This document shows positions 1-11,319 of a stretch of 64,000 bases of DNA, piece by piece; within the stretch, counting starts at the first letter, position 1; each line of letters begins with the position of its first letter. The stretch is taken from positions 126,857,018-126,921,017 of the forward strand of contig CM043968.1 of assembly GCA_014529385.2 (NCBI GenBank), read 5' to 3'. Below the pieces are notes generated by a model. That model had not been told where the DNA came from and did not search any database. It saw only the letters and a program-made list of their open reading frames with translations. A program made the translations under genes and the position numbers. This DNA comes from Adiantum capillus-veneris (Eukaryota; Streptophyta; Polypodiopsida; Polypodiales; Pteridaceae).

Positions 1-684
1 TGTAGTAGTCGCGAAGCAAATACTTATGTGATTTATAGCAGTTGCTGATGTATCGAGTGCTTGAAGCATATCTTCATGTTTTGCATCACTTTGCCTCATT
101 TACCTTTGTGCATGCAGCCAACAAGCATGTAATGGATCTATGCTTGATTGTCGATACTGTTGAAGCTCTTGGAAATTGGAAATTATCTTTTAGGTTTGGT
201 AAAGATGGTAACCAATTTTGAAGCATGTAACTCCCGCTCTTTTGTGTCTCTTGTTGTATTTGAACTATCAATGCTCGTGTGGGTGTGAATCCCTCTTAAG
301 GGTTAATTGAGGCTGGCCAACACTTATTAAAGTGTAAAATAAAAAAAATCAAACGAGCTCTGTGTTTGCAGACATCGACAGCGCAGATTGGTGGGGTGAG
401 AGAGGCTTGAACTCGCTATAGTGTTGATGGTTGCACCTTGGCGCTACTGTTTATGGCCTGCTTCAATCTACTTCTCACCAAGCCTTGTGGCACCCTCTCC
501 AATGCTCTTGATGGATCTACAACACCACCCTTAAAGCTGGCACCTTCTTTGTTGCAGCCACAACCATGCAGTGTAGTCCAACAGCATCTTGAGAGATTCC
601 CACTCTCCTGGGAGCTACCGCTGCAGCGCCACTATGTGGCTTGACGCCGTTGGCCAAGCTATGCCCGCCTCGAGAGAGCACCTA
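1..684 (-). other. Unassigned DNA, probably internal part of an edge LTR element
   Basis: This stretch lies on the internal side of the minus-strand primer site at 685-696, so it should be the 5' interior of an LTR element that continues off the left edge. I see no gag or pol motif in it. The short open frames on both strands are under 70 codons and unrecognised. Confidence 0.35.
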
Positions 685-696
685 GCTCTGATACCA
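685..696 (-). other. Primer binding site, initiator tRNA-Met type
   Basis: On the minus strand this reads TGGTATCAGAGC, the standard plant LTR-retrotransposon primer site. It sits two bases inside the LTR end at 699, so the two features support each other. Confidence 0.75.
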
Positions 697-698
697 TA

Positions 699-970
699 TG
701 TTGGGAATCGAGGCTATGGCGGGTGATGCCGGAGGCAATCCATGGCGAGATGATGAGCAGCAACAGAAGCGAGAAAGAGAGAGAGAGAGATTTGACACTA
801 GCCATAAAATTAACATACGCTATATTATTGTTTTGTAATCATGTGTAAATATAGCCTTTTAGGCTTTCCATGCATAACTTGGACTCCAAGTTTAGCTGAT
901 CCTCTCTGCATGCATTATAAAGGGAGTTTCCCATAGGCTAGACACCATTATCGGGCTTGCATACCCAACA
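699..970 (-). mobile_element. LTR (272 bp) of an edge Copia-type element
   Basis: The segment begins TGTTGGG and ends CCCAACA, perfect 7-bp inverted ends, and adjoins a minus-strand primer site. It is therefore the 5' LTR of a minus-strand element whose body runs off the window. A short GA microsatellite lies near 773-790. No second copy occurs in the window, so target duplication and age cannot be judged. Confidence 0.65.
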
Positions 971-2126
971 CTTCTCACACTTGCACTTCTTTTTGTACCA
1001 CCTGTGGATCGGCTACCACCACATCACACTGTTTTAACATCACTGCAATTGGCAAACCCTGCATAGCCTCGCGCTTCTTCAAAATATTTTTGGTCCGCCC
1101 TCTCGCTAGAGCTACCGCCCCTTCATACGACACCGGACCATCTATCTCCACTTTGTCTTGCACTTCCTCATGCGCGCAATCCATAGATTTACTCAATTTC
1201 AAAAAACTGGCATTTTCCGTAGTAGTTACCTTGATCAATTTTCCCCAAAGGGCTTCGAACTTCCACTCGAACGCTTAAAAATCACCCTCCAAGCTTTGCT
1301 TCAACCCGTCCAGCTTCCTCTTTACTTCATCCAGCTGCGCATTCGCTACAAATCTTCTTCAAAAAGCCGCCTCCAGAGCTTCAAAATCTACCTTTTCTTC
1401 TTCACCGAGGCTATCAAACCATAGCCTCGATTTACCACAAACCAGGAGCGGGAACACCTGTATGGCATTGTCTTCTCTCGATAAACCGCTTTCCAACACA
1501 AACAATCCGTAGTCTTGAAGCCAGGTTTCCCACCCAAGCCATCACTAGTAGCACCTGCTCTTCAAAGGCCGCACCTTTGGCATCATCAAAATCACCGCTT
1601 TGACTTCAACTAGGAGCATCAACACACTCCTCCGTGGGGGCACCAGAAGATGGAGAGGGGGAATGGGGGGACACGCCCAGCACAAACACAAGGGCCTCTC
1701 TATAGCTTAGGATATCCACAACACCCCTATCCTCTCAGAAAACACCTTCAAAAACACACCTTACACTAGCAAACCCCCGCCTTATCAATTTACACTACTC
1801 ACACACTCCACAAACCCGCCACACAAAGCACACCTGCTGCCATGATCTGTCTCCACCCTTACAGATACTCACAGCCACTCAATCTCACTCTCTCACACAA
1901 AACACCGTCGGTCCGAGGGGGTACACACATCCACACTGCCGGCACCAAGGTGAAACACTAGAGTAGGACAAAGAGAAGGGCGGAAGGGGTAACAATAGCA
2001 AGATGGGCCAACAATGGCTCTATTACACTTCACCAAACATGTACACATGCTTACAATGCCATCACCATGGCCATTTTCACGAGAAAATACAAAGGCTTTG
2101 ACAGGCACACTCCTCTATCAGAGAGA
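971..2126. other. DNA between the edge LTR and element E1; no clear gene
   Basis: An open frame of 87 codons (975-1238, minus strand) is acidic and lysine-rich, with a weak gag-like flavour. Neighbouring minus-strand frames (1240-1640) continue this character but are broken by stops. I cannot assign a family. The stretch is the left flank of the E1 insertion and resumes at 21082. Confidence 0.3.
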
Positions 2127-2131
2127 TCTGC
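2127..2131. repeat. Target site duplication of E1 (left)
   Basis: TCTGC directly before the 5' LTR is repeated exactly at 21077-21081 directly after the 3' LTR. This is the 5-bp hallmark of LTR-retrotransposon integration and fixes both ends of E1. Confidence 0.92.
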
Positions 2132-2358
2132 TGTTGAGCCAGCAGAGGAAGTGTTGAGCCAGCAGAGGATCACACCCACATTTTTGCTCACACCCATCAT
2201 TTTGTAACCATTGATTGTAATAAATGTCTTTCCGACATTAATTTTGATTTGAGCCATTCATTAAGTAACGGGACTCAATTGAGTTTCCAGCTTGTAATCC
2301 CGAAGTAAATTCACATGTGATGTAAATAATTAGAGATGTTCCACCTCCAAGGCTGAGG

Positions 2359-2366
2359 TATATAAG
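2359..2366 (+). promoter_or_regulatory. TATA-like box in E1 5' LTR
   Basis: TATATAAG stands about 230 bp into the LTR and is conserved in the 3' LTR at 20354-20361. Its place fits the U3 promoter of the element, with transcription starting some 30 bp downstream. Confidence 0.6.
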
Positions 2367-2433
2367 CCAAAGTTTTGTAACCTAAGGAGGATTCAATTAA
2401 TCAAAGTGAGTTTTTGAGCGCCGTGACTGTGTC

Positions 2434-2459
2434 TGAGAGAGAGAGAGAGAGAGAGAGAG
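2434..2459 (+). repeat. GA microsatellite in E1 5' LTR
   Basis: A GA dinucleotide run lies about 75 bp after the TATA box. The 3' LTR copy (20430-20450) is shorter and interrupted. GA runs near plant transcription starts can bind BPC/GAGA factors; a role here is inference. Confidence 0.75.
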
Positions 2460-3083
2460 TCTTATCTTCTTGCTACGCGAGCTACGGGGCGCCATTGGAG
2501 CGACACCGCCATTGTGTTAGCAACGGTGAGAGCTACGCACAGATACCAAGAGTGCGCGCTATCGGCTTCTACGTGTGGTAAGTTCCTACGAGCTTCGGTG
2601 TGAGTTTTCTTCCAACTCGTGTGTCGGAATAGAGCGTGCAACATATCTATAGAACCACAACAAGTAGAGCTACACATTAGTACCATCGGGGTCAAGTTTC
2701 GGTCACCTGTATTTTTCGGCCTGTCTTCATACGCGTTTGCCGCACGGAGTGGTTATAGGTTGATTTTGCAGTTCAGTCTTTAGGTGTTTTGTTCTTACCT
2801 AGTGCATAGACTTCCCTTGAGTTTGAGATCGATTCGATGATTCTAGATCCTGTTTCGTATAGCATTCGTTCGTAGTACGGATTTCAGTCACTTGCGTATT
2901 TTAGAACTTAGATTTGATTTCCTTAGTAGTGATTGTCATTAGAAGGTTCGAGTAGGTGATTTGACACCCACCTAGTTGTTTCCATGCGCCTGCAGGTCAA
3001 GCTTCGTCCTCGTCTGACAAATTCTGTTGTTGGTTGAGTTCTCGCTATTTAGCTTCCGCTAGCGGCGTAACCGCCTTAACATT

Positions 3084-3101
3084 TGGCGCCGCTGCGGGGA
3101 C
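3084..3101 (+). other. E1 primer binding site (tRNA-Asp-like)
   Basis: TGGCGCCGCTGCGGGGAC starts two bases after the 5' LTR. It matches the complement of a plant tRNA-Asp 3' end except for one substitution and one missing C. This type of primer site is known in Athila/Tat/Ogre elements. Confidence 0.75.
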
Positions 3102-3140
3102 GAGAGCCCTAAGTAGGTGACCTTAGACTAATCCTACGAG

Positions 3141-3146
3141 GTGAGT
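3141..3146 (+). promoter_or_regulatory. Candidate 5' splice site in E1 leader
   Basis: The context ACGAG|GTGAGT is a textbook plant splice donor, 40 bp after the primer site. Candidate acceptors are GTTACAG before each long frame (4483-4489 and 16813-16819) and a pyrimidine-rich TTTCTGCTTTCAG ending at 16780. Splicing is inferred only. Confidence 0.4.
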
Positions 3147-3617
3147 CGTATAAACTACTTTGTATACTTTAGTTAGAAAAGATCTAGGAGTGGTGGACTC
3201 CGAAGGTCTCGAGAGATACTAGGAAGTGGGGTATTCTTGGTCTTCCGTGTTGACAGTATTTTTAGTTTAGCTTAGATTAGATTGTTTTTGATGGTGTTTA
3301 AGTGGTTGTTGACATAAAAACATTTGCTACTCCTTGTGTGGTAGTAAATCTCTTTATATTTTCAATTGCAAAAAAATCCATTTTATGATTAGAAGTAGCT
3401 TAGGTAGGGCCTGATTTGATCCTGATCTAGAGCTATCAATTGGTGTTCTATTTGCTTGATGTGTTTGATTGCATGTTAGATCACTGAAAAAGTCGCTTTG
3501 GTAGTGAAATATGCAATAAACAAAGTTCAGAAATTTTTTTGTGTAACTGATTGTTGCTGAGCACTTAAAAGAGCTATTGGAAGAGTTCTGTGCTGAAAAA
3601 CTGAAATCTGCAACTTT

Positions 3618-4337
3618 AGACATCATACGCGTATGATGTCTTAGGACCTAAACAGAGACTACAATTGAAAATTTGACATTGCCTGAGTGTTTAGAAGGGG
3701 GGTTTTACCCTAAGATCAACTTAAAACAAGAGCATTAACACTCAAAGAAACCCAAAAAGACAAGTCGGAGTCCAAGAAACGCAAAGAATAGGAAATTTTG
3801 GATTCAGATCTTGTTTTTACATTCAAACCTGACAAAAACACTTGAAACTCAATTATAAACATTGGAGAAGGCTTAAACCAAAAATAGTCAAAATCTGGGA
3901 CAAAAGACATCATACGCGTATAATGTCTTTTAGCACATCCACTGCTTATTTTTGATATCTGACCTGACAGGATTGTTACAAGCACTGTAGAAAGCATAAA
4001 TATCAAGTCTTGACCCAAATTGATGAAAAAGACATCATACGCGTATGATGTCTTTGACCTAATTTTGGACATATTTTGATACTTTGCCAACACAGATCCA
4101 TTGTAATAGCTGTCTAGAGGTTATATTTCAAGTTTCATCCCATTTGGATCACAATTGACCCAAAAAGCAAGTCAAAAGCGGAAAATTGCCAAGAAAAGCC
4201 TGAACTAGCCATAACTTGCTCAAACAGAGTTCAAACTGAATTTTGTGAGTGAACAGAGCATAAAGGGGCCACTGAGAGTGAGCATAACCAAAATAGTCAA
4301 AATCTGTGAAAAAAGACATCATACGCGTATAATGTCT
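3618..4337 (+). repeat. 5' palindrome array of E1 (4 copies)
   Basis: A 24-bp palindrome, half-site AGACATCATACG followed by its reverse complement, occurs at 3618-3641, 3905-3928, 4030-4053 and 4314-4337. The first and third are perfect; the third extends to 28 bp (4028-4055). The second and fourth share one identical change in the right arm. Text before the copies is also partly repeated, e.g. AATAGTCAAAATCTG before the second and fourth. The centre ACGCGT fits the CGCG-box pattern bound by plant CAMTA factors. The last copy ends 168 bp before the gag ATG. Confidence 0.9.
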
Positions 4338-4505
4338 TTTTCAACATAACTGCAATAAAATTCTCACTTGATGAAACAGAAGTTGTCCAACTGACAAGAT
4401 TAAACAATTGACCAAGTATTAATCAGCTTGGATCAATTCTGACCACAAAAACTTAGGGGAAACAAATTACCGAGACGGAAAAGTTACAGTCCTTTAGGGG
4501 AATTG

Positions 4506-5588
4506 ATGAATTTGAGATCGGGCAGGAATCTCCGGAATAATCAACCAAAACAAGGGGAACCAGCAAGTGTCATATCAACCGAGGGAAGTGTAAACCAAAG
4601 TTGGGTGCAACCATTAGAGCCGATCTTTGAAGGAAGTGTTTCTGATACTTCTTCGGAGAGGTCTTACGAGATTTTCACCGAACACTCGAACAGGAACAAC
4701 AGAAAAAATATGGCAGCAGGATCATCAAACCCTTCCGCCACAATGAAGCTATTGTTCATAAAATATCAGTACGACAATGAGCAAGGTGCAAAGATCTACA
4801 AAGATGGAATGGACCGCTATTGTGTAAAGATAGAAGAAAGACCTAGTGAGTTCAAGGACTTAGTGCCTGTGAGCTATAGCGGAGATAGATATCTAGATGA
4901 CGAGGGTACCATGTACTTGGTAGTCCTAAACCCTAACATTGTGGACAAGTGGGGATTGATGGGCACCAAAGCCAAAATAGATGAAGAACTCGAGGAGAAA
5001 GCACCAATAATGAACTTCCCTAATGCGAGGTTAAGAAGAGAGAATGAAACTACAAGGATCAACACTGATAACATCTATGTGGGGCTATACAAATATAATA
5101 ATGGGGAGCAAGATCTCTATTATAGATGTGAAGAACCCTACACCGGAGAGTTGACAGACAAAAAAAGACTCTATGTCTTTACCTACACAGAGGGATCGGA
5201 AGTGAAAATTGCCGCTTACGATAAGTATGGCAGGCAATACTCAACAATGGGCAAGAAAGAATTAGAAGGATATACATACTTTGGGGGACCACTACATCAG
5301 TATTATGTTACTTCTAGCTCACATAGACCAGCACCAACAACTGGAGTGCAAAACTCAATGACAACAGGAGGACAAAGAACTCAGGTTGCTGACTCTTTCA
5401 GTCAACCTTGGGACTCGAAGCTCGGACCAATGGGATCATTACATTCCAGAGAGTCAATGGAGACGAATCGAGGTAGTGCAGTTCCAATCCCCACCTATAC
5501 CACTCCAGGTCCAAGGTTTGAAGCGGAACCATCACATTTACCTCCCAGTAGTAGATTCAGGGGAGGAACCGACAAGGGTAACCCATGA
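4506..5588 (+). CDS. gag: E1 gag N-terminal region, unusual pre-gag domain
   Basis: The frame opens with ATG at 4506 and its product begins MNLRSGRNLRNN, a basic start of the kind seen in many Gypsy Gag proteins. About 250 residues follow that precede the recognised Gag domain and match no family I know. They are mixed acidic and tyrosine-rich, with several YxxY/YKY stretches, and then a Ser/Thr/Pro-rich tail. The frame stops at 5586-5588, but the Gag reading carries on in the next frame from about 5560, so one frameshift separates them. A possible splice acceptor (GTTACAG, 4483-4489) lies just upstream. The role is inferred as structural from its position. Confidence 0.7.
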   Translation: MNLRSGRNLRNNQPKQGEPASVISTEGSVNQSWVQPLEPIFEGSVSDTSSERSYEIFTEHSNRNNRKNMAAGSSNPSATMKLLFIKYQYDNEQGAKIYKDGMDRYCVKIEERPSEFKDLVPVSYSGDRYLDDEGTMYLVVLNPNIVDKWGLMGTKAKIDEELEEKAPIMNFPNARLRRENETTRINTDNIYVGLYKYNNGEQDLYYRCEEPYTGELTDKKRLYVFTYTEGSEVKIAAYDKYGRQYSTMGKKELEGYTYFGGPLHQYYVTSSSHRPAPTTGVQNSMTTGGQRTQVADSFSQPWDSKLGPMGSLHSRESMETNRGSAVPIPTYTTPGPRFEAEPSHLPPSSRFRGGTDKGNP

Positions 5589-6578
5589 AGTCCATGATGC
5601 TAGAGAAAGCTTTAGCCGAGACACAGGAGCAATGAGATTGGTAGCAGATCATAGACGTATGAGACCATCTCAAGTAGCCAAGTGTATGCCAAAGAAGTAT
5701 GGTGGTTCAGGAGATCCGTATGCACATGTGTCACTCTTTAAGCAAGTCTTAAGAGCTGAGCAGATAACAGATTTCCATACACAATACGAGGGATTTGGTC
5801 TTACTCTAGAAGGTACTGCATTGACATGGTTTCAACCAATGAACATAGGGGGATTCCATGACATTGACCATTTTCTAAGAGAGTTTGCTGAGGAATTCTC
5901 AAAACGAGGGATTAAGCACAATACGGTCTCACAAATATATGCTTTTAAACAGAGAAACACGAAAAAGTGAAGGAAGCTTCACTTCGCTTCAAACAATACA
6001 TTGAGAGATGTCCAGTACGTGAACGACCACAAGATGACAGACTATCTGTTCTCTTTATTGAGGGACTGAGAAACGACACTCTCAAGAAGGACTTGCACTT
6101 GAAAGCTTGTACAAGTTTCGAGCAAGTAACGAGAGAGGCATTGTACTTAGTGGATAACTGTACGGTTTATGGAGAGGTGTCAGCGGATACAGATTTTGCA
6201 TCCAGTAGCTCCTCCTCCGTAGCGAGCGAGACTACCACTAAAAAGAATGTTCAAACAACAACCATGCCAAATGTAGAGCAAATGATAGAAGATGCTCTAA
6301 AAAGGATGGCACCATACCAAAAACCATTGCCAAAACCACTGAAATGGTGTGCTATTGAACAAAAATGGACAAATCATCCAACAGAGGAGTGTTATTACAA
6401 CAAAGGGTATGTAAGGGAGCGCCAGTATGCACCTCCTGCTCAATTAGCACCACCTCAGATACATCCAGTACCTCGATACCCAACGGGAAATGTACCAGGA
6501 CCTATGGGGATAGAAAGACCGCAACCGGTATTGGGACAACAAACCACCTTTACCAGGAGCAAGACCAGTGGGCATTAG
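5560..6578 (+). pseudogene. gag: E1 gag core (retrotransposon Gag domain), frameshifted
   Basis: The first part reads in frame to 5970 and contains a classic retrotransposon Gag signature: KYGGSGDPYAHV near 5695, GFGLTLEGTALTWF near 5795 and FLREFAEEFSKR near 5875. A one-base shift near 5955 moves the reading to 5967-6578, which continues with EASLRFKQYIERCP and a Pro/Gln-rich tail. Gag assembles the cytoplasmic particle that packages element RNA. Another shift near 6555 leads into the zinc-knuckle part. The order and spacing are normal for Gypsy; the breaks show decay. Confidence 0.85.
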
Positions 6579-6668
6579 ATATGCACCAACCTTAGAGAAT
6601 CAGGAAGAACAAGCCCTAGTGCCTGTTCAAGCCTATTATGAAGAATCTGGTGCACACATGTCTCCAAC

Positions 6669-8097
6669 ATGTATTACCCACCAGAAGAACCCAAACAACC
6701 AGAACCATGGGGCATGATGGGGAATGTTGGAACACCAACAGTTACAAGTGCTTCTGATGAAGAGAGATACAATTTGGACGCAAGAACCTTGATGTTCATA
6801 GCTCATGGAGGGTTAACAGGACAAGACCATCCTATCCTATCCACAAAGGACGAATCAAATGGGACCAAGACCAGCACTAGGACCCTGTTACAAGTGTGGA
6901 GGTGACCATCTGATGAATGTTAGCCCACATACGAAAATCATTAGAATTAACGCTTATTGCACTGAGTGTGGGGTTACTCACTTCATCGAGGATTGTTCAA
7001 AGAATCCAAACAAAATGCAAAAGACGACATTGAATATGTTAGAAACTATTCCTACCAGAAGTGGGTCTGAAAATGAAACTCTGATACCAACGCAAGTTGT
7101 TACTAGAGCTAAAGCTAAGAAAACCACTAGAGAACCTGAGAATGAAAAGTTAGCAACTGAAGTGGTTAGTCAAGGACCGCAGAGTCAGAAAAACACATGG
7201 AAAGCTAGAAAAGCACGCATGAAGTTGAGAAAAGAACGTGAAGACGCTATTCTAGCTGAGGAACTAAAGCAAACTAAAGCTAGATTAGAAAAACTTGAGA
7301 GTCAAAACGGGAAACAAGAGATGAGCCCCGAAAGAACGAAACAAAAGAGTATCAAAGAAACAACGAGCTTAAGCTCAGGGGGATCAGTGCTAGTCGACAA
7401 AGTACACGAACCATTGGACGCACTGATGAGAGCTTACGAAGCTAGGTTAAAGAACAACCAAACACAAGAACAGAGGTGGATGACATACCCAAACGCGGAA
7501 TTGGAAAAGCAGAGACTTGAAATGTGCCAGAGAATAATCGAGACTGCACAAGCCTTATTAGAACCACCAAAAGAAACAATGAATCGTGGGAAGGAAAACC
7601 CAATTCAGCAAGAGACTATCGTTTCACGGATAGCTGAAAAGACTCCCAGTGCACAAAAGCCTGAAAATACACAAAAGGATGACCGCATAGTATTGAACAC
7701 AACCGATCAGGAGATAGAGAGTTTTCATCCAGTCATACAGAGGATTTACGAAAAAGATGAGGATTACAATGAATTTTGGAAACAAGTGAGAGAGGCAAAC
7801 TTTGCAAACGAGCTAAGTTGCCAAGCTAATCAGACAAATTGGGAAAAGGACATCAGGAATCCTCCCATAGTGGAATTTGAGGCAGGATCTCAAGTGGACT
7901 TGGATCTGCAATCTTACTGGGGAGATGGGGGCTCTGTTAGAACAATGGAGAGCAAACCTCATTCACTGAAAACCTTACCTTCATACTTAGGAGAGTATGA
8001 AGCAAAATCCGAGATTAGAGCACTTCCCTCACGAAAAATCTCATCAGAAAAAGTCATGGACTCGCAAGGATTGATAGAGATTTTTCAACACCAGTGA
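6669..8097 (+). pseudogene. gag: E1 gag C-terminus with two zinc knuckles and charged linker
   Basis: After frameshifts near 6600 and 6880, a 412-codon frame (6859-8097) begins with two knuckle-like motifs. The first, CYKCGGDHLMNVS, has lost its last Cys. The second, CTECGVTHFIEDC, is complete in a C-x2-C-x3-H-x4-C pattern. Such knuckles bind element RNA. The following 300 residues are highly charged (Lys/Glu/Gln-rich) with probable helices, and link gag to the protease. The frame stops at 8095-8097, shortly before the protease domain in another frame. Confidence 0.75.
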
Positions 8098-8143
8098 CAT
8101 GCACTATCACTCTAGCTGAGCTTTTGAGGCTAAGACCACATAT

Positions 8144-8805
8144 GTGGACCACTGTAGGAAAATGCTTGGAGAAATTCGGGATAAAAGATCCAACATCGAG
8201 ATTGCAAGAGAGCATAGAGGAGCTGAGCAAGCCACAAAGAACGCTAAGCCTGTACCCTTAAACAAGGTCGGAGAGTATTGCGAAGGTGAAGAGGGGAATA
8301 CAACCTTACCAGTTGAATTCCAAGGAGTGAAGACGATGGCAATACTAGACAGCGGAGCTGGGGTAGCCATTGCTACAAAAGAAATCTGGAAAAAATGGGG
8401 GAAACCAGCAATAAGGAAGACTAGGTTGAAACTCCAATTAGCAGATGGACACATGGAGAAACCTATGGGTTATTAGAGAAAGTTGTAGTGACTTCTTGCG
8501 GCATTGAATACGAACATACTTTTGCTATTGTCGATTTTGCCAAGGAGAATAACTATGATATCATATTGGGAAGACCATTCATGAGACAGTTGAAAATGGT
8601 CCAAGATTGGGGCTACGATCATATATACCTGAGAAATATGGAAACCACTACACGTGTGAACCTGAAAGACCATAGCTACAAAGATGTGAACCGAACACCG
8701 GTAGAGGAGTTTGATTCAGCTACTTTGGCGGGATCCGAATTTCCAGCTTGGTTAGGTAAGCCAAGGAGTTATGGATGTGTGGGGCTTCGAAATGTGGAAG
8801 TCTAA
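8144..8805 (+). pseudogene. pol: E1 first retropepsin (aspartic protease)
   Basis: The domain reads in two frames, 8144-8476 and 8488-8805, with a shift near 8460. The catalytic loop is AILDSGAGVAIA (near 8340) and the closing motif is YDIILGRPFM (near 8557). Hydrophobic residues before the Asp and the ILG-x-P motif are diagnostic of retropepsins. The enzyme would work as a dimer to cut the Gag-Pol precursor. It stands between gag and RT as expected. A second retropepsin-like domain lies after the integrase (13036-13653). Confidence 0.85.
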
Positions 8806-9062
8806 ACGAGAGAAGAAGTGTTTTAGAAAGGGCTATCGAAGACGAAACTTATATAAGAGAAACCCTTTCCAGAGGACACGTTTGAACCATTAGAATGGAC
8901 ACACATTCTAGCAACCCTAGATGTTTGTGCAATTCCGGATGGTCCCCACACGCAATTTTGCGATAAGGACGGGTACGACGTGGTTCCGTACTTCATGTTG
9001 AGAACTGTACTCGAAAAAGAAACTGAAAAGAACGATACACTGGAAAAGGAAGATGAAGAGAG

Positions 9063-9773
9063 GTGTTTCACGACATTCCCGATCATCCAGAGTGGGGAAA
9101 TGAAGCAGACAACGAGTCAACGGACAATTCAAGCGGAAACGAAGAAACTATAACGGATGTCCGATTTTATGATTTTCCGAACCAAACTAAACAACGCCAG
9201 AAACACTATAGAGCAAAGAAAAAAACAAAAGGGGTTAGAACCAATCCGATGCCTAGAATAAGAGGAAAAAATCAATTCCTAATGCTAGTAAAGGCTGAAG
9301 ATTGTGTTAAGGATAAGATTTCTGGAAGAATGAGAGGCAGTGATCAAAAGAGCTTACGAAAAGACAAAAGAGGCTCAAGAAATCAAGTTCAAAAGAATGG
9401 AACGAAAACTGAAACAGAAAAATCAGAAAAGAACAAGCGCAACAGAGAACACACGGAGTCCAAGCTAGAACGTAGAAACAAGTACAGAGAGCTCAAGAAA
9501 ACTCTGAAGGAAGTTTGGACGACAGAAATTGAGAGTGGAGAGGACGAAAACGTCAAAATCAAGGAAAACATGGATGTTCCCTCTCACTATAGGAAATTCA
9601 CAATAGAGGATAGGAAGGTGATATTAACCCCACCTATTCGAGAGAGGAAGGAGAACGAATCTTATGACGGACCGGAGGATGCAAAAAAAGTTGATTTAGC
9701 AGCTCCAGGTGAGCCACCTAGACCGGTGTACATAGCCACAGATTTGTCTCCAGCGAGGAAGAGAGACTTTTGA
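9063..9773 (+). CDS. pol: E1 charged linker between protease and RT
   Basis: This 236-codon frame is strongly basic and acidic in alternation (Lys/Arg/Glu/Asn) with no known fold visible. Its end (ATDLSPARKRDF) runs by a frameshift at about 9770 into the first residues of the RT region. It is probably the polyprotein spacer upstream of RT and not a separate gene. The stretch 8806-9062 in front is poorly open and likely part of the same spacer. Confidence 0.55.
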   Translation: MFHDIPDHPEWGNEADNESTDNSSGNEETITDVRFYDFPNQTKQRQKHYRAKKKTKGVRTNPMPRIRGKNQFLMLVKAEDCVKDKISGRMRGSDQKSLRKDKRGSRNQVQKNGTKTETEKSEKNKRNREHTESKLERRNKYRELKKTLKEVWTTEIESGEDENVKIKENMDVPSHYRKFTIEDRKVILTPPIRERKENESYDGPEDAKKVDLAAPGEPPRPVYIATDLSPARKRDF

Positions 9774-10554
9774 GTCTTCTCAGAGAGTATAGGGATGTGT
9801 TTGCATGGTCTTATAAGGACTTAAAGGGAGTTGACCCATCGATATGCCAACACACAATCCCACTGAAACAAGACGCAAAGCCTAGCAGACAGAGACCATA
9901 CACATATAATGATACGTTTGCTAAGCGAATCAAGGAAGAGATAGATAAGCTAATGGAAGCTGAATTCATATACGAGATTGAACACACCGATTGGGTATCT
10001 CCGATTGTGGTAGTACCTAAAAAGAACGGAAAACTCCGAGTGTGTGTCAACTTAAAGAAAGTGAATGCTGCAACAATCAGGGACAATTATCCCTGCCGAT
10101 AACTGATCATGTTCTAGAGCGTGTATCAGGGAAAACAGCATACTCTTTTCTTGATGGTTTTTCAGGATATAACCAGCTAGCCATAGCACTGGAAGATCAA
10201 CATAAAACAGCTTTTGCAACGGAGTGGGGAATTTATGCTTATCGGGTTATGCCTTTTGGTCTAACCAATGCTCCCGCAACCTTCCAGAGGCTGATGACGC
10301 ATGCTTTCAAAGAATACTTAAGGCTGTTTCTAGAAATCTACATGGATGACTTATGTGTACATTCTCTACTGAGAGATGAGCATCTAGAACACCTAAGAAA
10401 AGTATTTGAGAAATGTAGGACATATCGCATTTGTCTCAATCCTGAGAAATGTGTGTTTATGGTCCGACAGGGCAGAATTCTGGGACATATTGTCTCACAA
10501 AAACGGAATATCCACGGATTTAGAGAAGATAAAAGTTATAGTGGATATGCCTAG
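9770..10554 (+). pseudogene. pol: E1 reverse transcriptase
   Basis: The first part (9770-10102) has the N-terminal fingers, including DVFAWSYKDLKG and WVSPIVVVPKKNGKLRVCV. A frameshift near 10090 leads to 10042-10554 with FLDGFSGYNQLAIA (first catalytic Asp), RVMPFGLTNAPATFQ and the YMDD active site encoded at 10339-10350. All three catalytic aspartates are kept. A second shift near 10500 joins it to the connection and RNase H part. RT copies element RNA from the tRNA primer. The sequence style is that of the chromodomain-less Gypsy group, which is inference. Confidence 0.93.
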
Positions 10555-11190
10555 ACCAACCAATGCGAAACAAGTACAGAGCTTTATGGGACATTGTGGA
10601 TATTATAGACGATTCATTTACATGTACGCTATAATAGGCCAACCACTTTACAGGCTAATAGTGAACTTTGAATGGACAGAGGAGTGTGAGGAATCGTTCA
10701 AGAAATTGAAAGAGGCACTCATTACTGCTCCAGTCTTGAAATCACCAGATTGGGAGAAGATATTCCATGTGCATATAGATGCTTCGGCATATGCAATAGG
10801 ATGCATTCTGGCTCAGCCAGAAGAAGGAAACATGGATTTTCCTATCTGTTACGCCAGTCGACAGCTCAACCATGCAGAGAAGAATTACACCACAACAGAG
10901 CGAGAAGGATTAGGAATGATCTATGCTGTGAAGAAATTTCGGCATTATCTTCTAGCCAACAAGTTTGTGTTTTTTACGGATCACCAAGCCTTGCTCTACC
11001 TAGTGAATAAACCATGCAATACCGGGAGAATAGTGAGATGGTTCATTATCTTACTGGAATTCGACTTCACGGTAGTAGTAAAGAAAGGAAAAACACATCT
11101 TAGAGCTGATCATCTTTCGCGATTGACGAATGGAGAAGACCCTATAGGAGTAGATGACGACATGCCAGACGCGTACTTGTTCAACATAGA
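10500..11190 (+). pseudogene. pol: E1 RT connection and RNase H
   Basis: This is the N-terminal third of a long frame (10406-12067). The tether has PRPTNAKQVQSFMGHCGYYRR. RNase H follows with HIDASAYAIGCILAQ (near 10770), TTTEREGLGMIYAVKKFRHY (near 10890), FTDHQALLYL (near 10975) and RADHLSRL (near 11103), so the acidic residues of the active site are all present. RNase H removes the RNA strand after first-strand synthesis. No second (archaeal-type) RNase H domain was seen. Confidence 0.9.
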
Positions 11191-11319
11191 AATGATACCG
11201 AAGTGGTCTCAAAATGTCGTTAACCTATTAACCTATGGAGGAGAGTTCGATAGAAGAAGAGAATACAACCTGAAACATATTGCTATTCAGCAATCCAAGA
11301 ATCTTCAATTGATTGCAGG

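Larger units (their letters stand above)
2132..3081 (+). repeat. E1 5' LTR (950 bp)
   Basis: Begins TGTTGAGCC and ends TTAACA, and matches 20125-21076 nearly throughout with small indels. The first 20 bases contain a short direct repeat (TGTTGAGCCAGCAGAGGA, starting again at 2152). It contains a TATA-like box at 2359-2366 and a GA microsatellite at 2434-2459. Confidence 0.93.

Noticed and set aside
8107-10086. Minus-strand frames opposite E1 pol
   Set aside because: Antisense shadows; the plus strand carries recognisable protease and RT motifs.
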